Of a stretch of DNA of 33,677 bases, positions 1-9,032 are shown one piece after another. The stretch's first letter is position 1. Every line of letters begins with the position of its first letter. The notes under the pieces were generated by a model that was not told where the DNA came from, searched no databases, and saw only the letters and a program-made list of their open reading frames with translations. The translations under genes and the position numbers were made by a program. Location of the stretch: contig CAYVKM010000036.1 of assembly GCA_964452045.1 (NCBI GenBank), positions 1 to 33,677 of the forward strand, given 5' to 3'. Source of the DNA: CAYVKM01 sp964452045. Lineage in GTDB: Bacteria > Calditrichota > Calditrichia > RBG-13-44-9.

Positions 1-800
1 CCCTGTCCCAGATCCCAGGAGTCGAAATGGGCGCCTACTACAATTTTTTCTTTCTTCTCTCCAGGAAGCGTCAGAACGATATTGGCAGATTCTATCTCTT
101 TACAATATGATTTAATGTCCACATTAACTACCGCAAGAATTAAATCCTCAGTGAGCCGCTTCAGCCATAATCCTTCTTCCATAGTCAGACTGAAGGCAGG
201 AATGCGGGTGGGGTTTCCCTGAAAATCCCCGGTTCCGGCCAGATTGAGGTTCCCCACCTTATCGTTGATAAAAAAGATGGCTTTGGCGCCTTTATTGGCT
301 GCGATCTCAATCGCCTCCTGGCGCAGCAGACGTCTTTTCCCAGCTGCCTTTTCCGAGGTGACCAGAACAATATGATCCTTGGCATCGATCTTCTGATAAT
401 CTTCTTCAAATCCATTCCCCGCGTAGATGACCGAGGCGGAGAAGGCGGGTACTTTTTCCACAAATCCCAGAGCAACTGCTTTTAAAATGCGTTCGGTAGG
501 GGATTCCATAGTTACCAGATCGTCGCCCCGAACCCATCCCGGCATGGTAAACTTCTCCAGGGTAACGGACCAGCCTGATTTTTCAAGTTCCGCTTTCAGG
601 ATATCCATGGCATGTTGGTTGATTTCTGAACCTACCAACCTGCCACCGGCCTCGTCGCATAGCCTTTCCAAAACCGGGTAGGATTGATTTTCGGTATAGG
701 CAGAGGCAATCATATCGGACCAGACCTGCGGTGTTTCCGCATAGCCCAGGCAAACTGTTAATAAAAAGATGAACAGGAAATATTTTACTGATCGGTTCAT
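1..800 (-). CDS. M28 family peptidase, carboxypeptidase Q-like (5' part)
   Basis: This is the first 266 codons of a leftward gene that runs off the left edge. The start ATG at 798-800 is preceded by an AGAGGA ribosome-binding site. Residues 1-21 form a signal peptide (hydrophobic core FLFIFLLTVCLG, likely cleavage after GYA), so the protein is exported. The middle (about 90-215) reads as a PA-type insert domain. The last residues visible are VVGAHFDSWDLGQ, the first metal-binding motif of clan MH peptidases: His and Asp of HFD bind the first zinc, and the SWDLG context is typical of carboxypeptidase Q/PGCP-like M28 enzymes. The family removes amino acids or dipeptides from peptides using two zinc ions. 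The remaining metal ligands lie beyond the window, so an intact active site cannot be confirmed. The gene is separated from sucB by a terminator and probably has its own promoter. Confidence 0.88.
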   Translation of the reverse strand, partial: MNRSVKYFLFIFLLTVCLGYAETPQVWSDMIASAYTENQSYPVLERLCDEAGGRLVGSEINQHAMDILKAELEKSGWSVTLEKFTMPGWVRGDDLVTMESPTERILKAVALGFVEKVPAFSASVIYAGNGFEEDYQKIDAKDHIVLVTSEKAAGKRRLLRQEAIEIAANKGAKAIFFINDKVGNLNLAGTGDFQGNPTRIPAFSLTMEEGLWLKRLTEDLILAVVNVDIKSYCKEIESANIVLTLPGEKKEKIVVGAHFDSWDLGQ

Positions 801-885
801 AGGATCCTCTTCTGAAAGTCTCGGGTTAATTCAACACAGAATAATAGCAGGAGAGATAAAATGTCAAGCAGAAATGCAATAAATG

Positions 886-911
886 AAAAACGCCCGCTAA
901 GGGGCGTTTTT
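886..911 (-). terminator. Intrinsic terminator after sucB
   Basis: A perfect 10-bp stem (886-895 pairing with 902-911, CGCCC/GGGCG extended by A5/T5) with a 6-nt loop lies 37 nt beyond the sucB stop. Because the stem ends in A5/T5 it can act in both directions, but the only transcript reading into it is the leftward sucAB mRNA. It insulates the downstream M28 peptidase gene. Confidence 0.85.
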
Positions 912-947
912 GCAAAAGTAATTCGGTTATGAAAAAATATCATTGAT

Positions 948-2234
948 TCAAATATCCAGCAGCATCCGGGTTGGGTCTTCCATCAGCTCTTTGATGCGTA
1001 CCAGAAAATTCACCGATTCCTTGCCATCGATAACCCGATGATCGTAGGACAGCGCCACATACATCATTGGCCGAATCACCACTTCGCCGTTCAGCGCTAT
1101 GGGACGCTGTTCAATCTTATGAAGTCCCAAAATGGCCGTTTGCGGCGCATTAATAATCGGTGTGGAAAGTAAGGATCCGAATACACCCCCATTGGTAATG
1201 GAGAAGGTGCCGCCGGTCATTTCATCCAGGGTCAGTTTGTTATCCCAGCCTTTGGTGGCTAGCTGTTCCACCTCCGCCTCGAGTTGCGGGATGCTCAAAG
1301 TTTCCGCATTGAAAATAACCGGTACCACCAGACCTTTGGGTGTCGAAACGGCGATGGAGATATCGCAGTAGTCGTGATAGATGATCTCGTCATTATCGAT
1401 CAAGGTGTTAACTTCGGGAAAGTCTTTCAGAGCAATACAGCTTGCCTTGATAAAGAATGACATAAAACCCAATTTGATGCCGTACCTTTTCTGAAATTCT
1501 TCTTTATACCGGTTGCGAACTTCCACAATGGCGCTCATATCTATTTCATTGAAGGTGGTGAGCATGGCGGTTTCATTTTTGGCCGCAACCAGACGTCTGG
1601 CAATGGTTTTTCTCAAAGTGGACATCTTTTCCCGGCTTTCAGCTCTATCACCCGGGGCAGGTGCCTTGAATACCGGCGCTTTCGGTTCGGGTGTTTTCTG
1701 AGGTGCCGGTTCCGTGGTCTTTGTTTTTTCGGCTGACTGGCTGATAACCTTTTCCGCATCGGCTTTGGTAACTCTTCCCTGCTGTCCGGTGCCAGAAACA
1801 CTATTTAGAGAAATTCCAGCCTCCTTGAGAAGTTTTGCCGCTACCGGTGATACTCTGCTCGTTTTTTCCTCTTCCACCTCTGGTTCCTTCAATTTTGTTT
1901 CGGATTTGGCTTCGGTTTTTTCCTGAGCTGGTTCTGCCTTTTTCTCCGGTTGTTCCGTGGGTTTCTCTGCAGCCTCTTTCTCTTTCGCCGGCACTTTGGC
2001 ATCGGTGTCTATTTCGGCGATTTTGGTTCCTACTGCCAGCGTTTCTCCCTCCTCGACCAAAATCTTCAACATACCAGCGGATTCCGAACGAACTTCAAGC
2101 GTTGCCTTTTCCGATTCGATTTCGCAGAGCACATCGTCCATTTCAACCAGGTCACCATCCTTTTTAAGCCATTGTCCGATGGTCACTTCGGTAATCGATT
2201 CACCCACTTGCGGTATTTCGACATCAACTTTCAT
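948..2234 (-). CDS. sucB: Dihydrolipoyllysine succinyltransferase, E2 of 2-oxoglutarate dehydrogenase
   Basis: E2 core of the 2-oxoglutarate dehydrogenase complex: it moves the succinyl group from lipoamide to CoA in the TCA cycle. Domains in order: one lipoyl domain (1-78) with the lipoylated lysine K43 in ESEKA; a long Ala/Pro/Glu/Lys-rich linker (79-125); an E3-binding domain (about 126-163, beginning RVSPVAAKLLKEAG); a second linker; and the acyltransferase catalytic domain (about 200-428) with the DHRVIDG motif, where H399 and D403 are the expected catalytic residues. The length of 428 aa is normal for one-lipoyl-domain SucB. The start ATG at 2234 follows a TGAGGA ribosome-binding site. 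It lies 29 nt after the sucA stop and is surely co-transcribed with it. The assignment to the succinyl rather than the acetyl enzyme rests mainly on the adjacent SucA-type E1. No E3 (lpd) gene is in the window. Confidence 0.95.
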   Translation of the reverse strand: MKVDVEIPQVGESITEVTIGQWLKKDGDLVEMDDVLCEIESEKATLEVRSESAGMLKILVEEGETLAVGTKIAEIDTDAKVPAKEKEAAEKPTEQPEKKAEPAQEKTEAKSETKLKEPEVEEEKTSRVSPVAAKLLKEAGISLNSVSGTGQQGRVTKADAEKVISQSAEKTKTTEPAPQKTPEPKAPVFKAPAPGDRAESREKMSTLRKTIARRLVAAKNETAMLTTFNEIDMSAIVEVRNRYKEEFQKRYGIKLGFMSFFIKASCIALKDFPEVNTLIDNDEIIYHDYCDISIAVSTPKGLVVPVIFNAETLSIPQLEAEVEQLATKGWDNKLTLDEMTGGTFSITNGGVFGSLLSTPIINAPQTAILGLHKIEQRPIALNGEVVIRPMMYVALSYDHRVIDGKESVNFLVRIKELMEDPTRMLLDI

Positions 2235-2263
2235 TTGTATTCCTCAAAGTATCATTATTTTTC

Positions 2264-4981
2264 TTACTTAAAAGCCTGTTCTAAAATTTCGTTCTGTTCA
2301 ACCACATGTTGTTTATGGAAACCGGTAGCCGGTGTGGCACTTTCCTCTCTGGCTACATAATCGAAACTGGCCAGATCAAATTCTCTTAACAGGTATGGCA
2401 GCACACCAAAATTTTCCGGTTCTTCCTGCACCCACATAATTTCCTTCGCATTTTTATACTTCCGGAATATTTTCTTCAGGGTTTTAATGGGTAACGGGTA
2501 AACCTGTTCCAGCCGGACAATGGTAATATCCTTTCGCTTGTCGGCTTCTTTCTTTTCCAGCAATTCATAATAAATCTTGCCGCTACACATCAGTATCCGT
2601 TTCACATCCTTTACCGGATCCTTTTCGTCAATAACCGGCTGGAATTCTCCATTGACAAAATCATCTATCGGACTGATGCATCTGGGATGTCTCAATAAAC
2701 TTTTCGGGGTAAACACCACCAGGGGTGTCCGGAAAGGTATTTTCATGTGCCGGCGGAGTAGATGGAATATATTTGCCGGAGTGGTACAATTGGCCACAAC
2801 CATATTGTCCTTGGCACAAAGTTCAAGAAATCTTTCGATGCGTCCGGAAGAATGATCCGCTCCCTGACCTTCAAATCCATGCGGGAGGTATAAAATGAGC
2901 CCATTCATGCGTTTCCATTTCGCTTCCGCGCTGGAGAGGTACTCATCGGTTATTACCTGCACACCATTGGCAAAATCCCCAAACTGCGCTTCCCAGATAT
3001 TCATAGTCTGGGGGGTTGCACAAGAATAGCCATACTCAAAACCGAGGGCCGCGTATTCGGACAGTAAAGTATTAAAAATATCAAAATGGGTATCGGCAGC
3101 AGCAACCTGTTGTAAGGGGGTATATTTTTCTTCTGTTTCTTCATTTAGCAGGATGGCATGCCGGTGGGAGAAAGTACCCCGTACACTGTCCTGTCCGGCA
3201 ATTCTGATGGATATGCCTTCATTTAACAAAGTACCGTAAGCCAGATATTCGGCGATTGCCCAATCTGCAGTTTTATCCTCCAAAAATTTCTGTTTTTGGC
3301 CGTCGTACAGTTTTCGGATTTTCCGGTAAACCTTTACTTCATCCGGAATAGTGAGGATCTTCTTTCCGATCTCGATTAATTTCTTTCCCGAAACGCCGGT
3401 TTTGATGGAGAATTCATAATCGAAATCTTGCACTCGTTGACTTTCATCACACTTATCTTTTACCACTTGTGATTTATGGGTTCGGCTTTTTTTATTTTTC
3501 GTTTCATCGAATCTTTCCTGCAGTAAATCCCGGAATTTTTTCTCCATCTCTTCGGCCAGCCCACGATCCACACTATTACTCTGCAATAATTTGCGATTGT
3601 AAATTTCCCGCGGATCCGGATGCTTGGCGATGATATCATATAATTTGGGCTGGGTAAACCGGGGTTCGTCACCCTCGTTGTGCCCGTATTTCCGGTATCC
3701 CAGCAGATCGATAAAAATATCGGTATGAAACATTTGCCGGTATTCCATGGCCAGCTGGATGGCATAAACCACCGCTTCAACATCGTCTGCATTAACATGA
3801 AATACCGGGGAGAGGATTACCTTGGCCACATCCGTGCAGTAGGTGCTGGACCGGCCTTCCAGGTAATTGGTGGTAAAACCCAGTTGATTATTGACAATCA
3901 GATGAATGGTACCGCCGGTGTGGTAGGCGGGTAACTGGGACATCTGGATCACTTCGTAGACAATTCCCTGTCCGGCCATTGCTGCATCACCATGGATCAA
4001 GATCGGTGCAACCCGGGTATAGTCGTCCCGGAAATTCAGCTCCATTTTTGCCCGGGCTATACCCTGAACCACCGGATCCACCGATTCCAGATGGGACGCA
4101 TTTGGTGCCAGGGTCAACTGGACTTCTTTTCCATGCCGGGTCTTAATTCGGCTGGTATAACCCAAATGATATTTTACATCCCCGGCAAAAACAGATTCGG
4201 CATACTCTTCTCCCTCAAATTCGGTAAAAATTTCCTGGTAGGATTTATTGAGGATATTTGCCAGCACATTCAGGCGACCCCGGTGGGGCATGCCAATGAC
4301 GAATTCCTCAATTCCCATTTCCGCACCTTTTTCAACAATTGCATCCAGACCTGGGATTAAGGTTTCCCCTCCCTGAAGAGAAAAGCGCTTCTGACCGACA
4401 AATTTTGTATGCAGAAAATTTTCAAAGACTACCGCCTGATTTAATTTGTCCAGGATATGCCTTTTATCGTCCACTGAAAAATTGGGATTGTTTTTTTGCG
4501 ACTCCATTTTGGCCTTGAGCCACCAGACCTGGCCGGGTTCGCGGATAAACATAAACTCTGCCCCAACCGAGCGACAGTATGTTTCCCTCAGATGATCGAC
4601 GATGCTGCGCAAACTTGCCGGTCCGATTCCGATTTCGGTTCCTGCCTGGAACACGGTATCCAGGTCTTTTTCGTCAAGATTAAAATTCTCCAGATCGAGG
4701 GTCGGCCGGTATTTTCGACGGGTACGAACCGGATTAGTCTGGGTAAACAAATGCCCCCTGGTCCGGTAGGCCTGAATGAGGTTGAGCACCTTGAACTCCT
4801 TCAGAACATGCTCCGGTGCCTTACTGGTTGCGGCCCGCCCATCGGTGGACAGCGCCAGCTCATAACCTTCGAAGAAATGTCGCCACCCGGATTCCACCGA
4901 GTCCGGATCTTTCTGATACTCGCGATACACCGCTTCGATAAATTCTGGATGAGCATTGGGGATATATGAAATTTTTTCCAT
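2264..4981 (-). CDS. sucA: 2-oxoglutarate dehydrogenase E1 component
   Basis: Thiamine-diphosphate enzyme that decarboxylates 2-oxoglutarate and hands the succinyl group to the lipoyl arm of SucB. At 905 aa it is close to the usual 900-950. The N-terminal segment (1-45, ending GWRHFFEGYELA) is the family's E1 N-terminal domain. The substrate/ThDP region has MPHRGRLNVLANI (H233) and the ThDP/Mg motif HGDAAMAGQG (D332) followed by NNQLGFTT. The second half carries the transketolase-like pyrimidine-binding domain and the C-terminal domain seen in OGDH E1. The stop is 29 nt before sucB, giving a sucA-sucB operon that ends at the terminator at 886-911. The start ATG has only a weak upstream purine stretch, but the N-terminus aligns with the family start. 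It functions in the cytoplasm as part of central carbon metabolism. Confidence 0.96.
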   Translation of the reverse strand: MEKISYIPNAHPEFIEAVYREYQKDPDSVESGWRHFFEGYELALSTDGRAATSKAPEHVLKEFKVLNLIQAYRTRGHLFTQTNPVRTRRKYRPTLDLENFNLDEKDLDTVFQAGTEIGIGPASLRSIVDHLRETYCRSVGAEFMFIREPGQVWWLKAKMESQKNNPNFSVDDKRHILDKLNQAVVFENFLHTKFVGQKRFSLQGGETLIPGLDAIVEKGAEMGIEEFVIGMPHRGRLNVLANILNKSYQEIFTEFEGEEYAESVFAGDVKYHLGYTSRIKTRHGKEVQLTLAPNASHLESVDPVVQGIARAKMELNFRDDYTRVAPILIHGDAAMAGQGIVYEVIQMSQLPAYHTGGTIHLIVNNQLGFTTNYLEGRSSTYCTDVAKVILSPVFHVNADDVEAVVYAIQLAMEYRQMFHTDIFIDLLGYRKYGHNEGDEPRFTQPKLYDIIAKHPDPREIYNRKLLQSNSVDRGLAEEMEKKFRDLLQERFDETKNKKSRTHKSQVVKDKCDESQRVQDFDYEFSIKTGVSGKKLIEIGKKILTIPDEVKVYRKIRKLYDGQKQKFLEDKTADWAIAEYLAYGTLLNEGISIRIAGQDSVRGTFSHRHAILLNEETEEKYTPLQQVAAADTHFDIFNTLLSEYAALGFEYGYSCATPQTMNIWEAQFGDFANGVQVITDEYLSSAEAKWKRMNGLILYLPHGFEGQGADHSSGRIERFLELCAKDNMVVANCTTPANIFHLLRRHMKIPFRTPLVVFTPKSLLRHPRCISPIDDFVNGEFQPVIDEKDPVKDVKRILMCSGKIYYELLEKKEADKRKDITIVRLEQVYPLPIKTLKKIFRKYKNAKEIMWVQEEPENFGVLPYLLREFDLASFDYVAREESATPATGFHKQHVVEQNEILEQAFK

Positions 4982-5231
4982 TTGAATCAGATACTGTTTT
5001 TATAATCCTTAATTATTTTATCTTGTTGAAAACCATTTAAAAAATAAGGTATAAGTTAATCAAAATCAATTTACAAACTATTAAAAATCCTTCCGATATT
5101 TATTATATGATTTCCGGTTTCAATTTTAAATTAGATTGCAGATAATATTATCGGGTACAATAATTCATTATAAATTTTTGAATTGAAACTTCTGAAAAAT
5201 TCATTCTCTGTGATTAATTGAGAGTAAATGC

Positions 5232-5317
5232 GTCATCCCGGACTTGATCCGGGATCTAATGCCCTATAAAATAAGCAATTAATTTTCTTGAGATTCCGGC
5301 TCGGAGGCCGGAATGAC
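5232..5317. repeat. GTCAT-type intergenic inverted-repeat element, copy 1
   Basis: This 86-bp element starts GTCATCCCGG and ends CCGGAATGAC, so its ends are inverted repeats (9 of 10 positions match). Each half contains its own hairpin: CCCGGA-cttga-TCCGGG in the left half and ATTCCGG...CCGGAAT in the right half. The middle is AT-rich. It matches the architecture of the elements at 21107-21266 and 23808-24006 and of the half copies at 18353 and 29508. Confidence 0.75.
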
Positions 5318-5390
5318 AATATTAGAAAGATCTATCATAAGCTTGATTTCCTTAGCCATCTAACAAAATTTATCAGAAGTTTTTACAAAT

Positions 5391-5421
5391 AAAAAAGCCC
5401 TCCGGTGGGGGAGGGCTTTAA
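5391..5421 (-). terminator. Intrinsic terminator of the M2-type peptidase gene
   Basis: A 10-bp stem (5394-5403 with 5410-5419, AAAGCCCTCC/GGAGGGCTTT) with a 6-nt loop ends in T6 on the minus strand. It starts 18 nt past the stop codon of the leftward peptidase gene. It is the clearest terminator in the window. Confidence 0.92.
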
Positions 5422-5438
5422 ATAACAATAATCCAGGT

Positions 5439-7145
5439 TTAATTTACAAATTGCCGGGCATAGTATTTAGCGCTCAGTTTTGACCCGGTTGCTTTTTTAA
5501 TCATATCATTCCAGTAATAAAGACTTCCCGGCCGAAAGACTTTTTCTATCAGAAAATTACCGACTTCCTTTTGGTTAGCAAAGCTTTGGTTCTTGATGTC
5601 TTTTGCCTTAATCATCTTTTCCGCAATATAGTAATAGAACTGTGAGGCCAGAAGTTCGCCCATCAAATAATTATGATAATATGCCGGATACAGAGCGACA
5701 TGAATTTTAGAAGCCCAATCCGGTTCATTCCGGCCTTCCGGACGTTTGATCATCTGGTATTTCTCGACCAGATCCCACCAAAGTTTATTCAAGTCCTGGT
5801 CAGGATTTTCATACATGCTTTTCTCAAACCGATACATCACCTGGGCCCAGCGGCTGAAAACCAGTTGCTCCAATCGCAGGGACTTAAAGCAGTCGGAAGA
5901 AATGGCATTTTCATCTTTTTGTGAAATTCCGACTACATCCTTCAGCCAAACCGGATTTGAGGCGAATCGGCCAAACAGCATGGCGATGGCTTCAGTGGTG
6001 AATGTGTGAGCCGGTTCCCGCAGAGTCCAGGGCAGACTTCGGTCATGATATTCGTCATAGACCGCATGACCGAATTCATGGAGCATGGTATTCATCCAAT
6101 TGTAATTGGGCTGGATATTTCCCACCACCCGGACATCTCCTTCCCGGTCGATATCGGTACAATAGGCATGCTGGTATTTTCCTTCCCGCTCGTACAGATC
6201 ACTTTTCTTAACCATTTCGTCGATATTCAGGCCAATGCCATCATAGTATTTCCGGGTTAATTCAACAAGATCTTTATTTTTATAATATTTGTCCAGGTCA
6301 ACCGTATAGATTTTTGGCGCCTCCTGAAAGAACCGATTCTGGTAGTGCCAGGGCATTAAATCCGACTGGGATATGCCGTACCTTCTTGCCAGAAATTGAT
6401 CGATATCCGATTTCAGACTGGCAAAAGTTGCCCTGGTCAAATCATCAAGTTCATTAAACAACTGCTCTATGCTGTCGGGATTTTGTTCGCTAAGCTCCAA
6501 TTGCATGGCATGATAATTCCTGAATCCCAGTTCCCGGGCGGCGTCATTGCGCATTTTCACCAATTGAAGGACCTGGTCCTTTACCACAGAACCAATTTGT
6601 TTACTGGCTATCCAGGTTTTTTTCAATTTTTCCGAATCAGTGCTGGTTTTCAGGATATCTTCAATCTGGTTATCGGTTAATTTTTCGCCATCGACTTCGG
6701 CTCGGTAGGTTGAATATTTTTGTTCCACTTCTGTTTGCAGTTGAATCATATTTTCCAGTTTCTTTTCATCAATCTGCTTAGCCAGGTATGAATTGTATAT
6801 CAGCTGGAGTTGTCGTGCCAGAACCGGATCGGTAACCGTTCCGGATTCTTTGATTTTTTTCAACAGAGCAAAATCTTCTTTATTAGCAAAAATCCGGCTC
6901 AGCTGAATTTGCAGATCTTCCATTTTTTTGTACAACTCCTGGTTACCGGTGGTTGTCGCATTGAAGTAAGCCAGATTGAGATCCTTGGAAAGCGGGATAA
7001 CCTTTGCTTCATAGCTTTTCAGAAATTCTGTGAATTCAGATGTCATGTCTTTGTTCTCCGTTCTGCCACAATTCATGACTGATATAGTTGTTAGACTTGC
7101 GATCACTATCAATGTCAGGTATGAGATACCTTTTTTGGAAAACAT
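5439..7145 (-). CDS. M2-type (peptidyl-dipeptidase A/ACE-like) zinc metallopeptidase, probable lipoprotein
   Basis: Gluzincin-clan peptidase of 568 aa. The zinc site is HEFGH (H356, E357, H360) followed 25 residues later by E385 in TTEAIAMLFGR, a layout like that of family M2 (ACE: HEMGH plus Glu 24 residues on). The region before it (DREGDVRVVGNIQ...) and the helical N-terminal half also fit M2; family M3 oligopeptidases are the main alternative. The N-terminus has a hydrophobic export signal ending SVMNCGR; the Cys at about residue 26 suggests a lipoprotein, but the residues before it (V-M-N) are a poor lipobox. The likely role is cleavage of peptides in the periplasm. The start ATG at 7145 has a GGAGG site. 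The gene is monocistronic, with a terminator 18 nt after the stop, and is divergent from rpiA. Confidence 0.85.
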   Translation of the reverse strand: MFSKKGISYLTLIVIASLTTISVMNCGRTENKDMTSEFTEFLKSYEAKVIPLSKDLNLAYFNATTTGNQELYKKMEDLQIQLSRIFANKEDFALLKKIKESGTVTDPVLARQLQLIYNSYLAKQIDEKKLENMIQLQTEVEQKYSTYRAEVDGEKLTDNQIEDILKTSTDSEKLKKTWIASKQIGSVVKDQVLQLVKMRNDAARELGFRNYHAMQLELSEQNPDSIEQLFNELDDLTRATFASLKSDIDQFLARRYGISQSDLMPWHYQNRFFQEAPKIYTVDLDKYYKNKDLVELTRKYYDGIGLNIDEMVKKSDLYEREGKYQHAYCTDIDREGDVRVVGNIQPNYNWMNTMLHEFGHAVYDEYHDRSLPWTLREPAHTFTTEAIAMLFGRFASNPVWLKDVVGISQKDENAISSDCFKSLRLEQLVFSRWAQVMYRFEKSMYENPDQDLNKLWWDLVEKYQMIKRPEGRNEPDWASKIHVALYPAYYHNYLMGELLASQFYYYIAEKMIKAKDIKNQSFANQKEVGNFLIEKVFRPGSLYYWNDMIKKATGSKLSAKYYARQFVN

Positions 7146-7462
7146 TGTTCCTCCGATTTAAATGAAACTAAAATTTGTTAAATCATTCTGTTAAATCTAC
7201 CCTCAAAGGGGATACAAAAATAATCAGAATTTTTCTTGAATCCTTTCGAAATTTCAATATATTTGATTTGCATGAAGATACTGAAAACCGCTGGAGGTTG
7301 TTCCTGCACTGAAAGGGAAATTGAAGATTTTTACATTCTGGTTTTTTCAAAAAAGGAGATAAATATTAAGGGAAAGTATTAGCCCAAGGCGCCGATTATT
7401 AATAATGTTGACTTTTGGTAAGTCAGCAGTATCTTTTTATAAAATATTGTGAGGGATGCGTA
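7146..7462. other. Divergent intergenic region between the M2-type peptidase and rpiA
   Basis: This 317-nt AT-rich spacer between two outward-reading genes must hold both promoters. On the right side a plausible sigma-70-like promoter for rpiA is listed separately (7408-7435). I could not identify the leftward promoter or any further gene. Confidence 0.5.
7408..7435 (+). promoter_or_regulatory. Candidate sigma-70-type promoter of rpiA
   Basis: TTGACT (7408-7413) and TATCTT (7430-7435) are separated by 16 bp and lie just upstream of the GAGGG ribosome-binding site and ATG of rpiA. Transcription would start near 7442, giving a leader of about 20 nt. That rules out any start codon near 7415. 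The -10 box is only a partial match, so this is tentative. Confidence 0.35.
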
Positions 7463-8014
7463 ATGGATCAAATCCAGGAATTTAAAACACAGGCAGCCAA
7501 GGAAGCGGTTACCTTTTTAAAGAGCGGAATGGTTGTTGGGTTGGGTACCGGCAGCACTGCCACAATTGCCATTAAGATAATTTCCCAATTATTGCAGGCA
7601 GAGGCTTTAGAAGACATTTTTGGTATCCCGAGTTCGGTGAAGACCGCCCGTCTGGCCCAGGAGCTGGGAATCCCGCTTACCAATCTGGAGGAACATCCCG
7701 AAATTGATGTTACCATCGACGGGGCGGATGAAGTGGATCCGGAACTNNNNNNNNNNNNNNNNNNNNNNNNNNNNNNNNNNNNNNNNNNNNNNNNNNNNNN
7801 NNNNNNNNNNNNNNNNNNNNNNNNNNNNNNNNNNNNNNNNNNNNNNCAGGGAAATCTGATCATCGACGCCAATTTTGGTGAAATTCAGCAGCCGGATGCA
7901 TTGGCTCAAAAACTTCAGGAGCGGGCCGGCATCATTGAGCATGGGTTATTTATCGGATTAGCCAGCATGGTGATCTCGTCAGGCAAAAGTGGCATCCAAA
8001 AATTGACCAAATAA
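7463..8014 (+). CDS. rpiA: Ribose-5-phosphate isomerase A, interrupted by an assembly gap
   Basis: Interconverts ribose 5-phosphate and ribulose 5-phosphate in the pentose phosphate pathway. Before the gap the protein shows the phosphate-binding GTGST motif (residues 28-32) and DGADE (86-90). After the gap comes the typical C-terminal part with GNLIIDANFGEI and IEHGLFIGLA. The catalytic KGGGAALTREK-type segment, holding the general base glutamate, falls in the 100 N. About 150 residues are real sequence; RpiA is usually 220-235 aa, so the missing part should be nearer 210-240 nt than 100. The reading frame happens to continue across the 100 N, but the length is a placeholder. The start at 7463 is chosen because GAGGG lies 7 nt upstream and the protein then begins at the usual family position; an earlier start at 7415 would lie upstream of the likely transcription start. 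Confidence 0.93.
   Translation: MDQIQEFKTQAAKEAVTFLKSGMVVGLGTGSTATIAIKIISQLLQAEALEDIFGIPSSVKTARLAQELGIPLTNLEEHPEIDVTIDGADEVDPEXXXXXXXXXXXXXXXXXXXXXXXXXXXXXXXXXXQGNLIIDANFGEIQQPDALAQKLQERAGIIEHGLFIGLASMVISSGKSGIQKLTK
7747..7846. other. 100-N scaffold gap
   Basis: Exactly 100 unknown bases sit inside rpiA. The round number is the usual placeholder for a gap of unknown size, so distances across it are not reliable. Confidence 0.98.
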
Positions 8015-8231
8015 ATCAGATAATTTTCTCGGCAGAAGAATTTCTCTCTTAGATCCGATTCTAAACAAGCCATATGTTTAAGCAATATCTCCCCAGACCG
8101 TTTCATTCTTCTTTTGGCACGGCCATATTTCAAATTGATTATCAATATCCAAGATAAAAGAACTTTTTCCGGCGGGTTGCATTAAAAGCCAGTTGCTGTT
8201 ATTAAACGCTCATTAGTAGTTTGGCCAATTG

Positions 8232-8960
8232 ATGGAAGAGATAAAGACGGTTAAAATTCGTTCAACCAAACAATCAAATATATTGGATATAAAAAAGCTG
8301 CAAATTGAAAAAATGATTTTTCATACCCGGGATCTGTTTGAGATTTACCTGGAGCGGGGAGATATAGATTTTAGTCCAGGTGACTATGTTTCCATTTATA
8401 CCGGGGATGGAGCTACCTCGCGGGAATACAGTATTTCCTCCGGGATAAATGATCCGCATCTGGGATTTTTGATAAAACATATTCCCGGCGGTATGGTTAC
8501 GGAATATTTGCAGCATCGCAGAGAAGGAGATTCCATTGGAATAAGCCTGCCGGTGGGTTCTTTTCGCCCCGGATTGCAGCATGGCAATGATGATTTTATT
8601 TTTATTGCCACCGGTACCGGAATTGCCCCCTTTCTTTCTTATATCAAGAGCTATCCCCACAAACCTCCCCGGAAAGTGCTTTATGGGGTGAGAAAGTTTG
8701 AAGAAGCGGTTGGCAAGGATATCTTTGATAAAATCTGTCCGACGGAATTGGCCGTTTCCCGGGAAAATTTACCTGGAATTTATTCCGGTCATGTTACCGG
8801 GCTACTGAACCAACTGCATTTTTCTCCACAGACGCATTTCTACCTCTGCGGTCTGGACGCTATGATCGAGGAAATAACTAAATTGTTAAGGGAAAAAGGG
8901 ATTAACCGGGATAATATCCATCATGAAATTTTTTTCCATGCCTCCTCTCCCGGTAAATAA
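8232..8960 (+). CDS. FAD/NAD(P)-binding oxidoreductase, ferredoxin-NADP reductase-like
   Basis: A 242-aa flavoprotein of the FNR superfamily with no extra ferredoxin or globin domain. The N-terminal beta-barrel has the FAD-binding REYS motif (64-67). GGMVTEYLQ (86-94) is the usual FAD-phosphate segment. The NAD(P)-binding half has GTGIAP (128-133), and YLCGLDAMIEE (205-214) matches the C-G-x-x-x-M motif of the nucleotide-binding domain. The family passes electrons between NAD(P)H and ferredoxin or flavodoxin. The C-terminus (HHEIFFHASSPGK) lacks the closing aromatic residue of plant-type FNR, so substrate preference is open. A TTG at 8229 is the only alternative start; the ATG at 8232 is preferred although neither has a good ribosome-binding site. 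It follows rpiA by 217 nt, and no ferredoxin gene is adjacent. Confidence 0.85.
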   Translation: MEEIKTVKIRSTKQSNILDIKKLQIEKMIFHTRDLFEIYLERGDIDFSPGDYVSIYTGDGATSREYSISSGINDPHLGFLIKHIPGGMVTEYLQHRREGDSIGISLPVGSFRPGLQHGNDDFIFIATGTGIAPFLSYIKSYPHKPPRKVLYGVRKFEEAVGKDIFDKICPTELAVSRENLPGIYSGHVTGLLNQLHFSPQTHFYLCGLDAMIEEITKLLREKGINRDNIHHEIFFHASSPGK

Positions 8961-9032
8961 AAACCTTTCCTTCCATATCTGCCTACTCCCGACTCTTAAA
9001 TCCATTATTAAATCAGGATATACTAATTCAAT

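Larger units (their letters stand above)
4982..5438. other. Intergenic region upstream of sucA
   Basis: This 457-nt, AT-rich stretch holds no convincing gene. It contains a GTCAT-type inverted-repeat element (5232-5317) and the terminator of the M2-type peptidase gene (5391-5421). The sucAB promoter must lie between the repeat and 4981, but I see no box pair strong enough to name. Confidence 0.6.

Noticed and set aside
1835..2360. Long frames opposite sucB
   Set aside because: They are mirror images of the Ala/Pro/Glu/Lys-rich linker and lipoyl domain of sucB, which leaves few stops on the other strand.
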